This document shows, in pieces, positions 24,762-33,123 of a DNA stretch of 64,000 bases. The notes below the pieces were generated by a model. It did no database searches. It was not told the origin of the DNA and saw only the letters and a program-made list of their open reading frames with translations. This DNA is from Mesorhizobium sp. M1B.F.Ca.ET.045.04.1.1. GTDB taxonomy: Bacteria; Pseudomonadota; Alphaproteobacteria; Rhizobiales; Rhizobiaceae. The stretch spans positions 3,697,001 through 3,761,000 of the forward strand of contig NZ_CP034448.1 in assembly GCF_003952465.1 (NCBI RefSeq), read 5' to 3'. Position 1 is the first letter of the stretch, and every line of letters begins with the position of its first letter. The translations under genes and the position numbers were made by a program.

Positions 24762-25469
24762 ATGAGCTTATCAAAGCTGGCTCTTGGATTGGCGCGGGGA
24801 CCTACGCTTGCTGAGGCAAGTTGGGAGCGGGGGATATCTTTACTGCCGGGAGCTATGCGCCGCACCTATCCGGCCAACACGACAATTGCAGGCGAGTATC
24901 AGGCCAGATCCTGTGTACTAATCATGACTGCGGGGTGGGCGGCGTTCGCGAAGGCGCTGCCGGACGGATCACGTGTCATCGTCGACTTCGCGCTTCCTCG
25001 CGAAATAGCTCCTATCGAGTTCGGTGGAGAAGCCGGCGAGACGGTAACCGCTCTATCGGACGTGACTGCGATCGAGCTGGCCGGTCCCGTCCATACTTGT
25101 TTTTCGCGCTACCCGCAGTCGATTTGCGAGGCTATCCTGGTGGCTCAGGCAAGCCGATACGCACGGCTCGCGGAACATCTGGCCGGGGCCAGCAGAAGGG
25201 GGGCCGTGGAGCGCACGGCCCATCTTCTTCTCGAGCTGGCCTGCCGCGTAAATCGATCGGCAACGAGTTATCCGGACCGCTTTGCATGTCCGCTGACCCA
25301 GGCGGAACTGGGCGACGCGCTGGGGCTTTCGGCTGTGCATGTGAGCCGTGTATTGAAGACATTGCGGGAGACCGGGCTGGCGTCATTCCGCAACGGCGTG
25401 GTCGAGTTGCATGACCATGCGGGACTGATCGAAACAGCTGGATTTGATCGGTCCTACATTTCGAGCTGA
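24762..25469 (+). CDS. Crp/Fnr-family transcriptional regulator
   Basis: This is a 235-aa protein from the ATG at 24762. The N-terminal two thirds are a cyclic-nucleotide-binding-type beta roll (ARSCVLIMTAGWAAFAKALPDGS, VIVDFALPREI). The C-terminal helix-turn-helix is CPLTQAELGDALGLSAVHVSRVLKTL followed by a small wing (FRNGVVELHD), typed here as two pieces: LTQAELGDALGLSAVHVSRV and LKTL. The four-Cys signature of Fnr is absent, so oxygen sensing by an iron-sulfur cluster is unlikely. Proteins of this subgroup are common in rhizobia next to envelope and polysaccharide genes. Its target is unknown; the locus next door is a reasonable candidate. Confidence 0.9.
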   Translation: MSLSKLALGLARGPTLAEASWERGISLLPGAMRRTYPANTTIAGEYQARSCVLIMTAGWAAFAKALPDGSRVIVDFALPREIAPIEFGGEAGETVTALSDVTAIELAGPVHTCFSRYPQSICEAILVAQASRYARLAEHLAGASRRGAVERTAHLLLELACRVNRSATSYPDRFACPLTQAELGDALGLSAVHVSRVLKTLRETGLASFRNGVVELHDHAGLIETAGFDRSYISS

Positions 25470-25500
25470 CGTCATGTGGCGCTTGCGGTTCGAGCGTCCA

Positions 25501-26622
25501 TCAGCGCTGCTCCAGGGCGAGGATGTCCGTCACATGCTGTGCGGTCGCCATGCACGAGGTCAACCCAGGGCTTTCGAAGCCGAACAGATTGACCACGCCC
25601 TCGACGCCATGGGTCGCGGCATCCTGGATGACGAAGTCGCTGTTGGGCTCGCCTGGCCCGGAGAGTTTCGGCCGGATCCCACTGTAGGCGGGCTGCAGGC
25701 TGCCGTCGGCTAGGCCCGGCCAATATTTGCGGATCGCGTCGTAGAAGCGCTCGCCGCGCGCCGGATCGACGCGGTAGTCCAGCGTCTCAGTCCATTCGAC
25801 ATCAGGTCCGAAGCGCGCTGCCCCGCCGAGATCGAGCGTCAGGTGGACGCCCAGGCCGCCGGGTTCCGGCACGGGATAGACGAGTCGCGAGAAGGGCGCG
25901 CGTCCGGCCACCGAAAAATAGTTGCCCTTGGCGTAACGAAGCGTTGGCAGGAATTGCCTGTCGAAGCCTTTCAGCGAGCCAGCCAGCGCCACAGCGCCAA
26001 GGCCGGCCGCGTTGACGAGACGCGATGTGGCGATCTCGAAACCTTCGCCGGTGGCCGTGTCGGTCGTCTGCAGAACGATACGGCCGGCTTCGATATATCC
26101 CGAAACGACCTGCGTGTTGAATGACAGCATCGCGCCTTTTTCCTCGGCGTCGCCGCGTAGTGCCAGCATCAAGGCGTGGCTGTCGACGATACCGGTTGAG
26201 GGCGAGAACAGCGCCTGCGTGCAATGCAACGCCGGCTCCAGCGCCCGCGTCTCGGCAGCGGAAAGAAAACGCAGATCGCTGACGCCGCAAGCGGCGGCAT
26301 TGGCGCGAATGGTTGCAAGCACCGGCTCCTGTGCCTCGTCGGTCGCGAGGATGAGCTTGCCGCAGCGCTCGTGCGGGATCGAGCGCTCCGTGCAGTAGCG
26401 GTAGAGCATGTCGCGGCCGGTGACGCAGAGACGAGCCTTAAGAGAGCGCTCGGAATAGTAGATGCCGGCATGGATGACTTCCGAGTTGCGCGAGCTCGTT
26501 CCAGTGCCTACGGCCTCCGTCGCTTCGAGGATCAGCGTATCGAGGCCCTTCGCCGCAAAGCTACGCGCAACCGCAAGTCCGATGACGCCGGCGCCGACAA
26601 TTACGCAGTCGACCTGTTCCAT
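25501..26622 (-). CDS. FAD-dependent oxidoreductase, L-2-hydroxyglutarate-oxidase-like
   Basis: This is a 373-aa flavoprotein with a GGAGGG ribosome site. The dinucleotide-binding fold is at the very N-terminus (VDCVIVGAGVIGLAVARSFA). SSRNSEVIHAGIYY is the hallmark of the LhgO/YgaF group, and the C-terminal FAD-contacting motif is GVVNLFGFESPGLTSCMA. That group oxidises L-2-hydroxyglutarate to 2-oxoglutarate and passes electrons to the membrane quinone pool. Here it is divergent from a class III aminotransferase with about 220 bases between them, which suggests a role in amino or hydroxy-acid catabolism. The exact substrate is inferred from family only. Confidence 0.88.
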   Translation of the reverse strand: MEQVDCVIVGAGVIGLAVARSFAAKGLDTLILEATEAVGTGTSSRNSEVIHAGIYYSERSLKARLCVTGRDMLYRYCTERSIPHERCGKLILATDEAQEPVLATIRANAAACGVSDLRFLSAAETRALEPALHCTQALFSPSTGIVDSHALMLALRGDAEEKGAMLSFNTQVVSGYIEAGRIVLQTTDTATGEGFEIATSRLVNAAGLGAVALAGSLKGFDRQFLPTLRYAKGNYFSVAGRAPFSRLVYPVPEPGGLGVHLTLDLGGAARFGPDVEWTETLDYRVDPARGERFYDAIRKYWPGLADGSLQPAYSGIRPKLSGPGEPNSDFVIQDAATHGVEGVVNLFGFESPGLTSCMATAQHVTDILALEQR

Positions 26623-26844
26623 GCCACGTCCCTCCGGTTGCGCATGCGCCGCGCCAAAGCCCCTGCAACCATACAGTCTCTGTCCACCTCGGAAACCTCA
26701 TGGCGCTATCGATTGTGACACAGCGGCTCTTGCGGCGGCATCCCGCCATGATGCATCAGCAGTACAGACGTGAGGCGGATTTTGTGAACATCTCCTTCAG
26801 GGAGACAGGCCGTTTTCGCTTCGAGCCTGCAGACAGGAGCCAGC

Positions 26845-28221
26845 ATGGACGCCAGACCGAATTCCCCTGAAGCGCGCGATATCCGCTACCATATGCATGC
26901 CTACACCAATGCCCGCAAGCATCAGGAAACCGGACCGCTGGTCATCGAGAAGGGCGACGGCGTCTATGTCGAGGATATTGCCGGCAACCGCTACATCGAA
27001 GCGATGGCGGGCCTGTGGAGCGTCGCCGTCGGCTTTTCGGAAAAGCGGCTGGTCGAGGCGGCGACGCGGCAAATGTCGAAGCTGCCTTACTATCACGACT
27101 TCGGTTCGAAGGCGCATTCGCCGCTGATCGACCTGGCGGAGAAGCTGGTAAAGATGGCGCCGGTGCCGATGAGCAAGGCCTATTTCACCAATTCTGGCTC
27201 CGAGGCCAACGACACCGCGATCAAGATGATCTGGTACCGCTCGAACGCGCTCGGCCAGCCGGCGCGCAAGAAGATCATCAGCCGCAAGCGCGGCTATCAT
27301 GGCGTCACCATCGCTTCGGCGAGCCTGACCGGCCTGCCCAACAACCATCTCTCCTTCGACCTGCCGATCGCCAACATCCTGCATACCTCGACGCCGCACC
27401 ACTGGCGCGACGCGGAGCCAGGCGAGAGCGAAGAGCAGTTCTCCGCGCGGCTTGCCGACGATCTGGAAAAGCTCGTCCTCGCCGAAGGGCCGGAGACCAT
27501 CGCCGCCTTTATCGGCGAGCCGATCATGGGCGCCGGCGGCGTCGTCGTTCCGCCCGCCGGCTACTGGGAAAAGATCCAGGCGGTGCTGTCGAAATACGAC
27601 ATCCTGTTGGTGGCCGACGAAGTGATCTGCGGCTTCGGCCGGACCGGCGAGATGTTCGGCTCGCAGACCTTCGGCATCAAGCCCGACATCATGGTGCTGT
27701 CCAAGCAGATCTCGTCTTCCTACCTGCCGATCTCGGCGCTCATCATCAACGACAAGGTATTCGAGCCGATCGCCGACGAGAGCAACCGCATCGGCACGTT
27801 CGGCCACGGCTTCACCGGCGGCGGCCATCCTGTCGCCGCGGCCGTCGCTCTGGAAAACATCAAGCTGATCGAGGAGCGCGACCTCGTCGGCAATGCGCGC
27901 AAGGTCGGCGCCCACCTTCAAGCGCGATTGCGCAAGCTTGCCTCGCATCCGCTGGTCGGCGAGGTGCGCGGCGTCGGTCTCATCGCCGCCGTCGAGCTTG
28001 TCGCCGACAAGGAAAGCAAGGCGCCGTGGGGCAAGCCCGCCGCGCTCGGCGCGCTGGTCAACGGCCTGCTGCAGCAGAACGGCGTGATCTCGCGCAACAT
28101 GGGCGACGCCATCGCCTTCTGTCCGCCGCTGATCATCACCGAGGCCCAGGTCGACGCCTTGGTCGATACGTTCGAACGGTCGCTCGACGCCGCCCTGCCG
28201 CAGGTTCGGCCGCAGGGCTGA
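26845..28221 (+). CDS. Class III (omega) aminotransferase
   Basis: This is a 458-aa PLP enzyme with an AGGAGC ribosome site. It shows the class III pattern: the substrate-side start GPLVIEKGDGVYVEDIAGN, the PLP phosphate site TNSGSEANDTAIKMIWY, the PLP-ring aspartate in ILLVADEVICGFGRTG, and the Schiff-base lysine in MVLSKQISSSYLP. It moves an amino group from an omega-amino donor (beta-alanine, GABA, putrescine or an aromatic amine) to pyruvate or another keto acid. The usual length of 450-460 aa is kept. The divergent oxidase and the following GlxA-type regulator suggest one catabolic unit. Confidence 0.92.
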   Translation: MDARPNSPEARDIRYHMHAYTNARKHQETGPLVIEKGDGVYVEDIAGNRYIEAMAGLWSVAVGFSEKRLVEAATRQMSKLPYYHDFGSKAHSPLIDLAEKLVKMAPVPMSKAYFTNSGSEANDTAIKMIWYRSNALGQPARKKIISRKRGYHGVTIASASLTGLPNNHLSFDLPIANILHTSTPHHWRDAEPGESEEQFSARLADDLEKLVLAEGPETIAAFIGEPIMGAGGVVVPPAGYWEKIQAVLSKYDILLVADEVICGFGRTGEMFGSQTFGIKPDIMVLSKQISSSYLPISALIINDKVFEPIADESNRIGTFGHGFTGGGHPVAAAVALENIKLIEERDLVGNARKVGAHLQARLRKLASHPLVGEVRGVGLIAAVELVADKESKAPWGKPAALGALVNGLLQQNGVISRNMGDAIAFCPPLIITEAQVDALVDTFERSLDAALPQVRPQG

Positions 28222-28494
28222 GCCAATCCAAAGCCGCGACACCGTCTATTCCGCGTCGCCGCATAAGACACCGCTAGCCTTCTGCCGGCCAGCGCTGAGA
28301 TCCGGCCGGCGCGACGATCCGGGCCCGACAGCGCGTCTCCTTCCGAGGCGGCCAAGTCGTTGATGGACTATCCGAGGACGGCAGCGGCTGGCATCTTACC
28401 ATGCGTGAAAAGGTGTTGACGGCGAGATCAGGCGCCGGTTTGGAAACAGCGCATCAGAGTGCGCACATTGTCCGCCAACAGGAGCGAGGCAAAT

Positions 28495-29478
28495 ATGAAA
28501 TTAGCGGTTCCGGAGACCAGCCGGCTGAAAATCGGTTTCATTCTCGCCCGTTCGTTCACTCTTTCAGCGTTTGCTCTGTTCGTCGACACGCTGCGCCTGG
28601 CCAGCGACGAAGCAGACAGATCCGGCAGGGTCTTTGCCGACTGGCAGGTTCTGGCGAGCACCAGACACCTGATCACAGCCAGCTGCGGCGTGCAGGTCGC
28701 GCCGACATCGGATTTCGTCGATCCCGGCCTGTTCGACTACATCGTCGTCGTCGGCGGACTGCTGAACAATGAATTCCCGGTCGACGACGAAACCGTCCGC
28801 TACCTCAAGAGAGCCGCGGCAGCCAAGGTTCCGTTGATCGGAGTTTGCACGGGTACCTTCATCCTGGCGGACGCCGGCCTGATGAAGTACCACCGGACCT
28901 GCGTCAGCTGGCTGCATTATCAGGCGTTCCGCCAGCGTTTCCCTGATCACGAGGTCCGGGCCGACCGCATTTTCAACCTCGATCGGACCAGGGGATCATG
29001 CGCCGGCGGCAGCAGCGCGGCCGACATGGCGGCGTCGATCGTGAGACGCCACATCAGCGAACGGGCGGAACGGAATGCGCTCGAAGTGCTGCAGATCGAC
29101 AAGGCGCGCTCGGCCTTGCACATCCAGCCGCGCAGGCCGCTTGCCATCGAATGCGACGACCCGCGGCTCCAGGCGGCGCTCATCATGATGGAGAGCCATA
29201 TCGAGAACACGATCTCCATTCCCCAACTGGCGGCATCGGTCGGCTTATCGCGCAGGCAACTGGAGCGTCTGTTCATGGAGCAAACAAAGAGCTCCCCGGC
29301 GCTCGTTTACAAAAGAGTGCGCCTCGAGCGGGCGAAGCAGCTGTTGCTCGAGACCAGCGTTCCGATGGTCGAGATCGCGATTGAAGTCGGCTTCGAGAAT
29401 GCCTCGCATTTCTCCAGGGCGTTTCGCGAGACGTTCGGCGTGCCGCCCAGCAAGGTCAGGTCGGCAATGCCAAACTGA
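28495..29478 (+). CDS. GlxA-family transcriptional activator (DJ-1/PfpI + AraC)
   Basis: This is a 327-aa regulator from the ATG at 28495 with AGGAGCGAGG upstream. Residues about 10-190 are a DJ-1/PfpI-like sensor domain (KIGFILARSFTLSAFALFVD, and the nucleophile-elbow-like Cys in IGVCTGTFILADAG). The C-terminal 100 residues are an AraC double helix-turn-helix (ISIPQLAASVGLSRRQLERL, then VEIAIEVGFENASHFSRAFR). Relatives such as GbdR and ArgR of pseudomonads control betaine, carnitine or arginine use. It lies 270 bases after the aminotransferase on the same strand. A 7-bp inverted repeat (28284-28290 / 28304-28310) lies in that gap. Confidence 0.92.
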   Translation: MKLAVPETSRLKIGFILARSFTLSAFALFVDTLRLASDEADRSGRVFADWQVLASTRHLITASCGVQVAPTSDFVDPGLFDYIVVVGGLLNNEFPVDDETVRYLKRAAAAKVPLIGVCTGTFILADAGLMKYHRTCVSWLHYQAFRQRFPDHEVRADRIFNLDRTRGSCAGGSSAADMAASIVRRHISERAERNALEVLQIDKARSALHIQPRRPLAIECDDPRLQAALIMMESHIENTISIPQLAASVGLSRRQLERLFMEQTKSSPALVYKRVRLERAKQLLLETSVPMVEIAIEVGFENASHFSRAFRETFGVPPSKVRSAMPN

Positions 29479-29496
29479 TTTGCCGGCCTATAAAGG

Positions 29497-30309
29497 TCAC
29501 GCGGGCTTGTCGTCCGGGTGCCCGAGCTCGCAGAACCAGCCGCCGAGATATTTCACCGACGGCTTCGTCGGATCGGGAACCGGCGTCTTCGCCTCGATCG
29601 CCGCGCGGAAAGGTTCGGCGCTGTCCTGAGGGATGAAGCCGAGGTGGTCGGCGCCGCTGTTGTCGACCATTTTCAGCTTGTTGTCGGAGATGCCGAACGA
29701 GATGGTGTGGCCGACACGCGGCGCGGTGAGCGACGCCTCGACCAGCCGCACGCAGTCGGCGAAGGAGAGGTAGGACCACAGCATGCGGCGGTCGGCCGGC
29801 TCGGGGAAGGACGAGAAGATGCGCAAGCATACCGTCTCGATGCCGAACTTGTCCCAATAGAGCCGGCTGAGGCTCTCGACGAAATTCTTCGACACGCCAT
29901 AGAGGCTGTCGGGACGCACCGGCGCGTCGACGCCGATATGCGCCTCGATCTCGTGATAGCCGATGGCATGCACCGACGAGGCGTAGATGACGCGCTTCAC
30001 GCCGTGTTTCCGGGCGCCTTCGTAGATGTGGTAGGAGCCGCGGATGCTGGAATCGAGGATCGTCTGCCACTCGCATTCGAGGGGCGCGCCGCCGAAATGC
30101 ACGATCGCGTCGCAGTCCTTGGTGGCCGCGATCGTGGCCTCCATGTCGGCAAGGTCGAAGACCGCTTCTTCCTCGTGCGGCGCAAGATCGCCGAACGGTT
30201 CGCGCCCCGCCAGGCGGATCGTTTTTGCCAGCGGCACCAGCCCCTTCCTGAGCTGCGAGCCGAGCCGACCGGCGGCGCCGGTGATCAGGATACGTTCGTA
30301 GTGCGGCAT
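29497..30309 (-). CDS. NAD-dependent epimerase/dehydratase family, uronate-dehydrogenase-like
   Basis: This is a 270-aa extended SDR. The N-terminal NAD site is ILITGAAGRLGSQLRKGL, the catalytic serine-side motif is VIYASSVHAIGYH, and the Tyr-Lys pair is in LYGVSKNFVES. The WFCELG end and overall size match bacterial uronate dehydrogenases, which oxidise galacturonate or glucuronate to the aldarolactone, but sequence alone cannot settle the substrate. It is the last gene of the operon that begins with the ThDP enzyme at 36.9 kb and lies three bases after the aminotransferase. Confidence 0.85.
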   Translation of the reverse strand: MPHYERILITGAAGRLGSQLRKGLVPLAKTIRLAGREPFGDLAPHEEEAVFDLADMEATIAATKDCDAIVHFGGAPLECEWQTILDSSIRGSYHIYEGARKHGVKRVIYASSVHAIGYHEIEAHIGVDAPVRPDSLYGVSKNFVESLSRLYWDKFGIETVCLRIFSSFPEPADRRMLWSYLSFADCVRLVEASLTAPRVGHTISFGISDNKLKMVDNSGADHLGFIPQDSAEPFRAAIEAKTPVPDPTKPSVKYLGGWFCELGHPDDKPA

Positions 30310-30312
30310 CGT

Positions 30313-31510
30313 TTACTCCACTCGCGCGACGGCGGCGTTGATCCGCGAGATCGCTTCGGTCAGCACCTCTTCGCTCGTCGCCGTCGAGATGCGGAAATAG
30401 GGTGACAATCCATAGGCTACGCCCGGCACAGACGCCACGCGTCCCTCGTTCAGAAGATAATTCGCCACAGCCGCATCGTCGTCCAGGACCATACCCTTGG
30501 GCGTCCTGCGGCCGATCAGGCTGGCGCAGCCGATATAGGCATAGAAGGCGCCTTCCGGCGGCGACAGCGTCAGTCCGTTGATCTTGCGGATGCCGTCCAC
30601 GACCAGATCACGGCGCGCCTCGAAGGCATGCCGGAAGCGCGCGACCTCGTCCTGCGGGCCGTTGAGCGCGGCGACCGTGGCCGCCTGCGCGATCGAGCAC
30701 ACCGATGTGCACGATTGGCTCTGGATCGTCGACATCGCCTTGACCAGTGGCGCAGGGCCAGCGGCATAGCCGACACGCCAGCCGGTCATCGCGTAGGACT
30801 TGGAGACGCCGTTGACGATCAGCGTGCGGTCCTTGAGCGCGGGCAAGCCTTGCCGAAGGAACGAACTCGCGTTCGACGGAGTGCTCGTAGATCTCGTCGG
30901 AGAGGACAAGCACCTGTGGGTGCTTTGCCAGCACGGCGCCCAGCGCCGCGAGGTCTGATTGCGAATAGACCGCGCCGGACGGGTTGCCGGGCATGTTGAG
31001 GAAAAGCCACTTGGTCCTTGGTGTGATTGCCTTTTCCAGCAGAGCCGGCGTCAGCCGGAAGCCGGTGGTCTCCGGGCACTCGACGACGACTGGCGTGCCG
31101 CCGAGCAGCTTCACCATCTCGGGATAGGAGACGAAGTAGGGCGCCGGAAGGATCGCCTCGTCGCCGGTCTCCAGCGTCGCCATCAGCGCGTTGAAGATGA
31201 TCTGCTTGGCGCCATTCGCCACGACGATATCGTCGGCCGAGCAATCCAGCCCGTTCTCGCGGCGGAACTTGCCGGCCACCGCCTCGCGCACTTCGGCGGT
31301 ACCGGCGGCGGCGGTGTACAGCGTCTGTCCCGCTTTCGCCGCGAAGTGGGCGGCGTCGATGATGTGAAGAGGGGTCGGGAAATCGGGCTCGCCCAGCCCG
31401 AGATCGATTACGTCGACGCCCTTGGCGCGAAGCGCCTTGGCGGCCTGCGAGGCCGCCATCGAAGCCGAAGGCTTCACCACCGACAGACGCGAGGCAACAT
31501 AGCTCATCAT
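30313..31510 (-). pseudogene. Class I/II aminotransferase (aspartate-aminotransferase-like), frameshifted
   Basis: Two frames overlap and together give a complete fold-type I aminotransferase of about 398 aa. The first (from 31510) covers VIDLGLGEPDFPTPLHII, NMPGNPSGAVYS and LVLSDEIYEHSVERE. The second covers PALKDRTLIVNGVSKSYAMT, which holds the PLP lysine (VSKSYAMTGWRVGYA), and runs to the C-terminus. The switch lies near 30,865-30,890; the total length equals one base too many (or two too few). The start overlaps the upstream hydantoinase B stop (ATGA). The catalytic lysine falls after the break, so a truncated product would be dead. This is either a true null or a sequencing error. Confidence 0.85.
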
Positions 31511-33123
31511 TCGCTCTCCGAGATGTATCCCTTGGATCGGTCATTGGCTCGCGCCGCCGCGCCGCGCTTCGCCGGATCGCCATAGCCGCCGCCGCCGGGC
31601 AATTCCAATATCAGCCGGCGTCCTGCGGGCACATGCTGCCAGCCCTTCGGGCGCATCTTCGTGCCGTCATCCAATTTGACCACGCCGGCGACGCCGGGCT
31701 TGCCGCCGTTGCGCCCCCGGGGAGGATGATTGACGCGGTCGAACATAGCCGAGAAGTCGAACTCGTGACCTTCGGTCGCGGCGATTTCGATGATCTGCCC
31801 GAGGCCGCCGCGGAACTCGCCGTCGCCGCCGGAGTTAGGCCGTAGCTCCTTGCGCCAGATAACGATCGGGCCGGTATGCTCCGTCGCCTCGATCGGCATC
31901 GTATGCACGCCCGACGGGAAGGCCGTCGCCGACAATCCGTCGAGCTCGGGGCGGGCGCCCATGCCGCCGGAGTTGAACATCAGCACTTCGGCGCGGCGGC
32001 CGGAGCCGCCGGCGACAGGCCGTGCCGAGATGTGGATGTTCCACAGCGCGCCGGCGCCTTCAGCGAGAATTTTGCCGGGCAACGCCTTGGAAAACGCCCC
32101 CAGCACCAGATCGGGAACCATGTGGCCGAAGATGTGCCTGAGCGCCACCGGCGCCGGCCGCACGGCGTTCAGGATGTTGACCGGCGACGACACGGTGAAG
32201 AAGGCGAGCGAGGCGGCATTGTTGGGAATGTCAGGCGCCACCATGCATTTCAGCGCATAGCAAGCATAGGCCTTGCTGTAGATGATGGGGCAGTTGATGC
32301 CCCAGCGGCTCATCGGGTCGGTGCCGGTAAAATCGACCTCGACATGGTCGTCGCGCACCGAGACCGTGGCCGCGAGCTTGACCGGCTCGTCGTAGCCGTC
32401 GGTCACCAGCTCGTTCGACCAGCTTCCCTTCGGCAGCGCCTCGATGCGTTCGAGCATGGCGTCGCGGGTGCGCGAGAAGATGAACTCGCCAAGCCCATCG
32501 AGCGAGGTCAGGCCGATCTCCTTCATCATGTCGACGAGCCGTCGGTGGCCGACCTCGTTGCAGGCGGCGAGCGAATAGAAGTCGCCGACGACCTGGTTGG
32601 GCTCACGGACATTGGCGCGCAGGATCCTGACCAGATCGAGATTGACCTTGCCCTTCTCCGCGAACTTCATGATCGGGATCTGGATGCCTTCCTCGTAGAC
32701 CGACTTGCCGTCGGCGCCGAAGCCGCGTCCGCCGACATCGACGACATGCGCCGTGCAGGCGAAGAAGGCCACGAGCTCGCCGTTCAGGAAGGACGGCGAC
32801 ACCATGGTGATGTCGTGCAGATGGCCCGTACCCTGCCAGGGATCGTTGGTGACGTAGGTGTCGCCCTCGAACATTTGATTGCGCGGGATCTCGTTCATGA
32901 AATGCAGCACGGCTTCGGCCATGGTGTTGACGTGGCCGGGGGTGCCGGTCACCGCCTGCGCCAGCATCTGGCCGCGCGGGTCGAAGACGCCGGCCGACAG
33001 GTCGCCGGATTCGCGCACCGAGGTCGAGAAGGCCGTGCGCAGCAAGGTGAGCGCCTGTTCCTCGACCACCGAGATCAACCGGTTCCACATGACCTGCATG
33101 CGGATTTCGCCAATATCGCTCAT
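31507..33123 (-). CDS. hyuB: Hydantoinase/oxoprolinase family, B subunit
   Basis: This is a 538-aa protein of the HyuB family. It shows NDPWQGTGHLHDITMVSP, FFACTAHVVDVGGRGFG and the Gly-rich C-terminal end RRLILELPGGGGYGDP. HyuA and HyuB together form ATP-dependent ring-opening enzymes (N-methylhydantoinase, 5-oxoprolinase) or acetone-carboxylase-like carboxylases. The start overlaps the stop of the A-subunit gene (ATGA), and its stop overlaps the aminotransferase start in the same way, so the four genes are probably translationally coupled. The substrate cannot be read from sequence. Confidence 0.93.
   Translation of the reverse strand: MSDIGEIRMQVMWNRLISVVEEQALTLLRTAFSTSVRESGDLSAGVFDPRGQMLAQAVTGTPGHVNTMAEAVLHFMNEIPRNQMFEGDTYVTNDPWQGTGHLHDITMVSPSFLNGELVAFFACTAHVVDVGGRGFGADGKSVYEEGIQIPIMKFAEKGKVNLDLVRILRANVREPNQVVGDFYSLAACNEVGHRRLVDMMKEIGLTSLDGLGEFIFSRTRDAMLERIEALPKGSWSNELVTDGYDEPVKLAATVSVRDDHVEVDFTGTDPMSRWGINCPIIYSKAYACYALKCMVAPDIPNNAASLAFFTVSSPVNILNAVRPAPVALRHIFGHMVPDLVLGAFSKALPGKILAEGAGALWNIHISARPVAGGSGRRAEVLMFNSGGMGARPELDGLSATAFPSGVHTMPIEATEHTGPIVIWRKELRPNSGGDGEFRGGLGQIIEIAATEGHEFDFSAMFDRVNHPPRGRNGGKPGVAGVVKLDDGTKMRPKGWQHVPAGRRLILELPGGGGYGDPAKRGAAARANDRSKGYISESE

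Noticed and set aside
26797..28242. - strand open frame (481 codons) opposite the class III aminotransferase
   Set aside because: The + strand gene has all catalytic motifs and a ribosome site; the antisense product is compositionally unnatural.
28284..28310. 7-bp GC-rich inverted repeat after the class III aminotransferase
   Set aside because: It has a 13-base loop and no T run, so it is weak as a terminator, and such GC-rich repeats are common by chance here.
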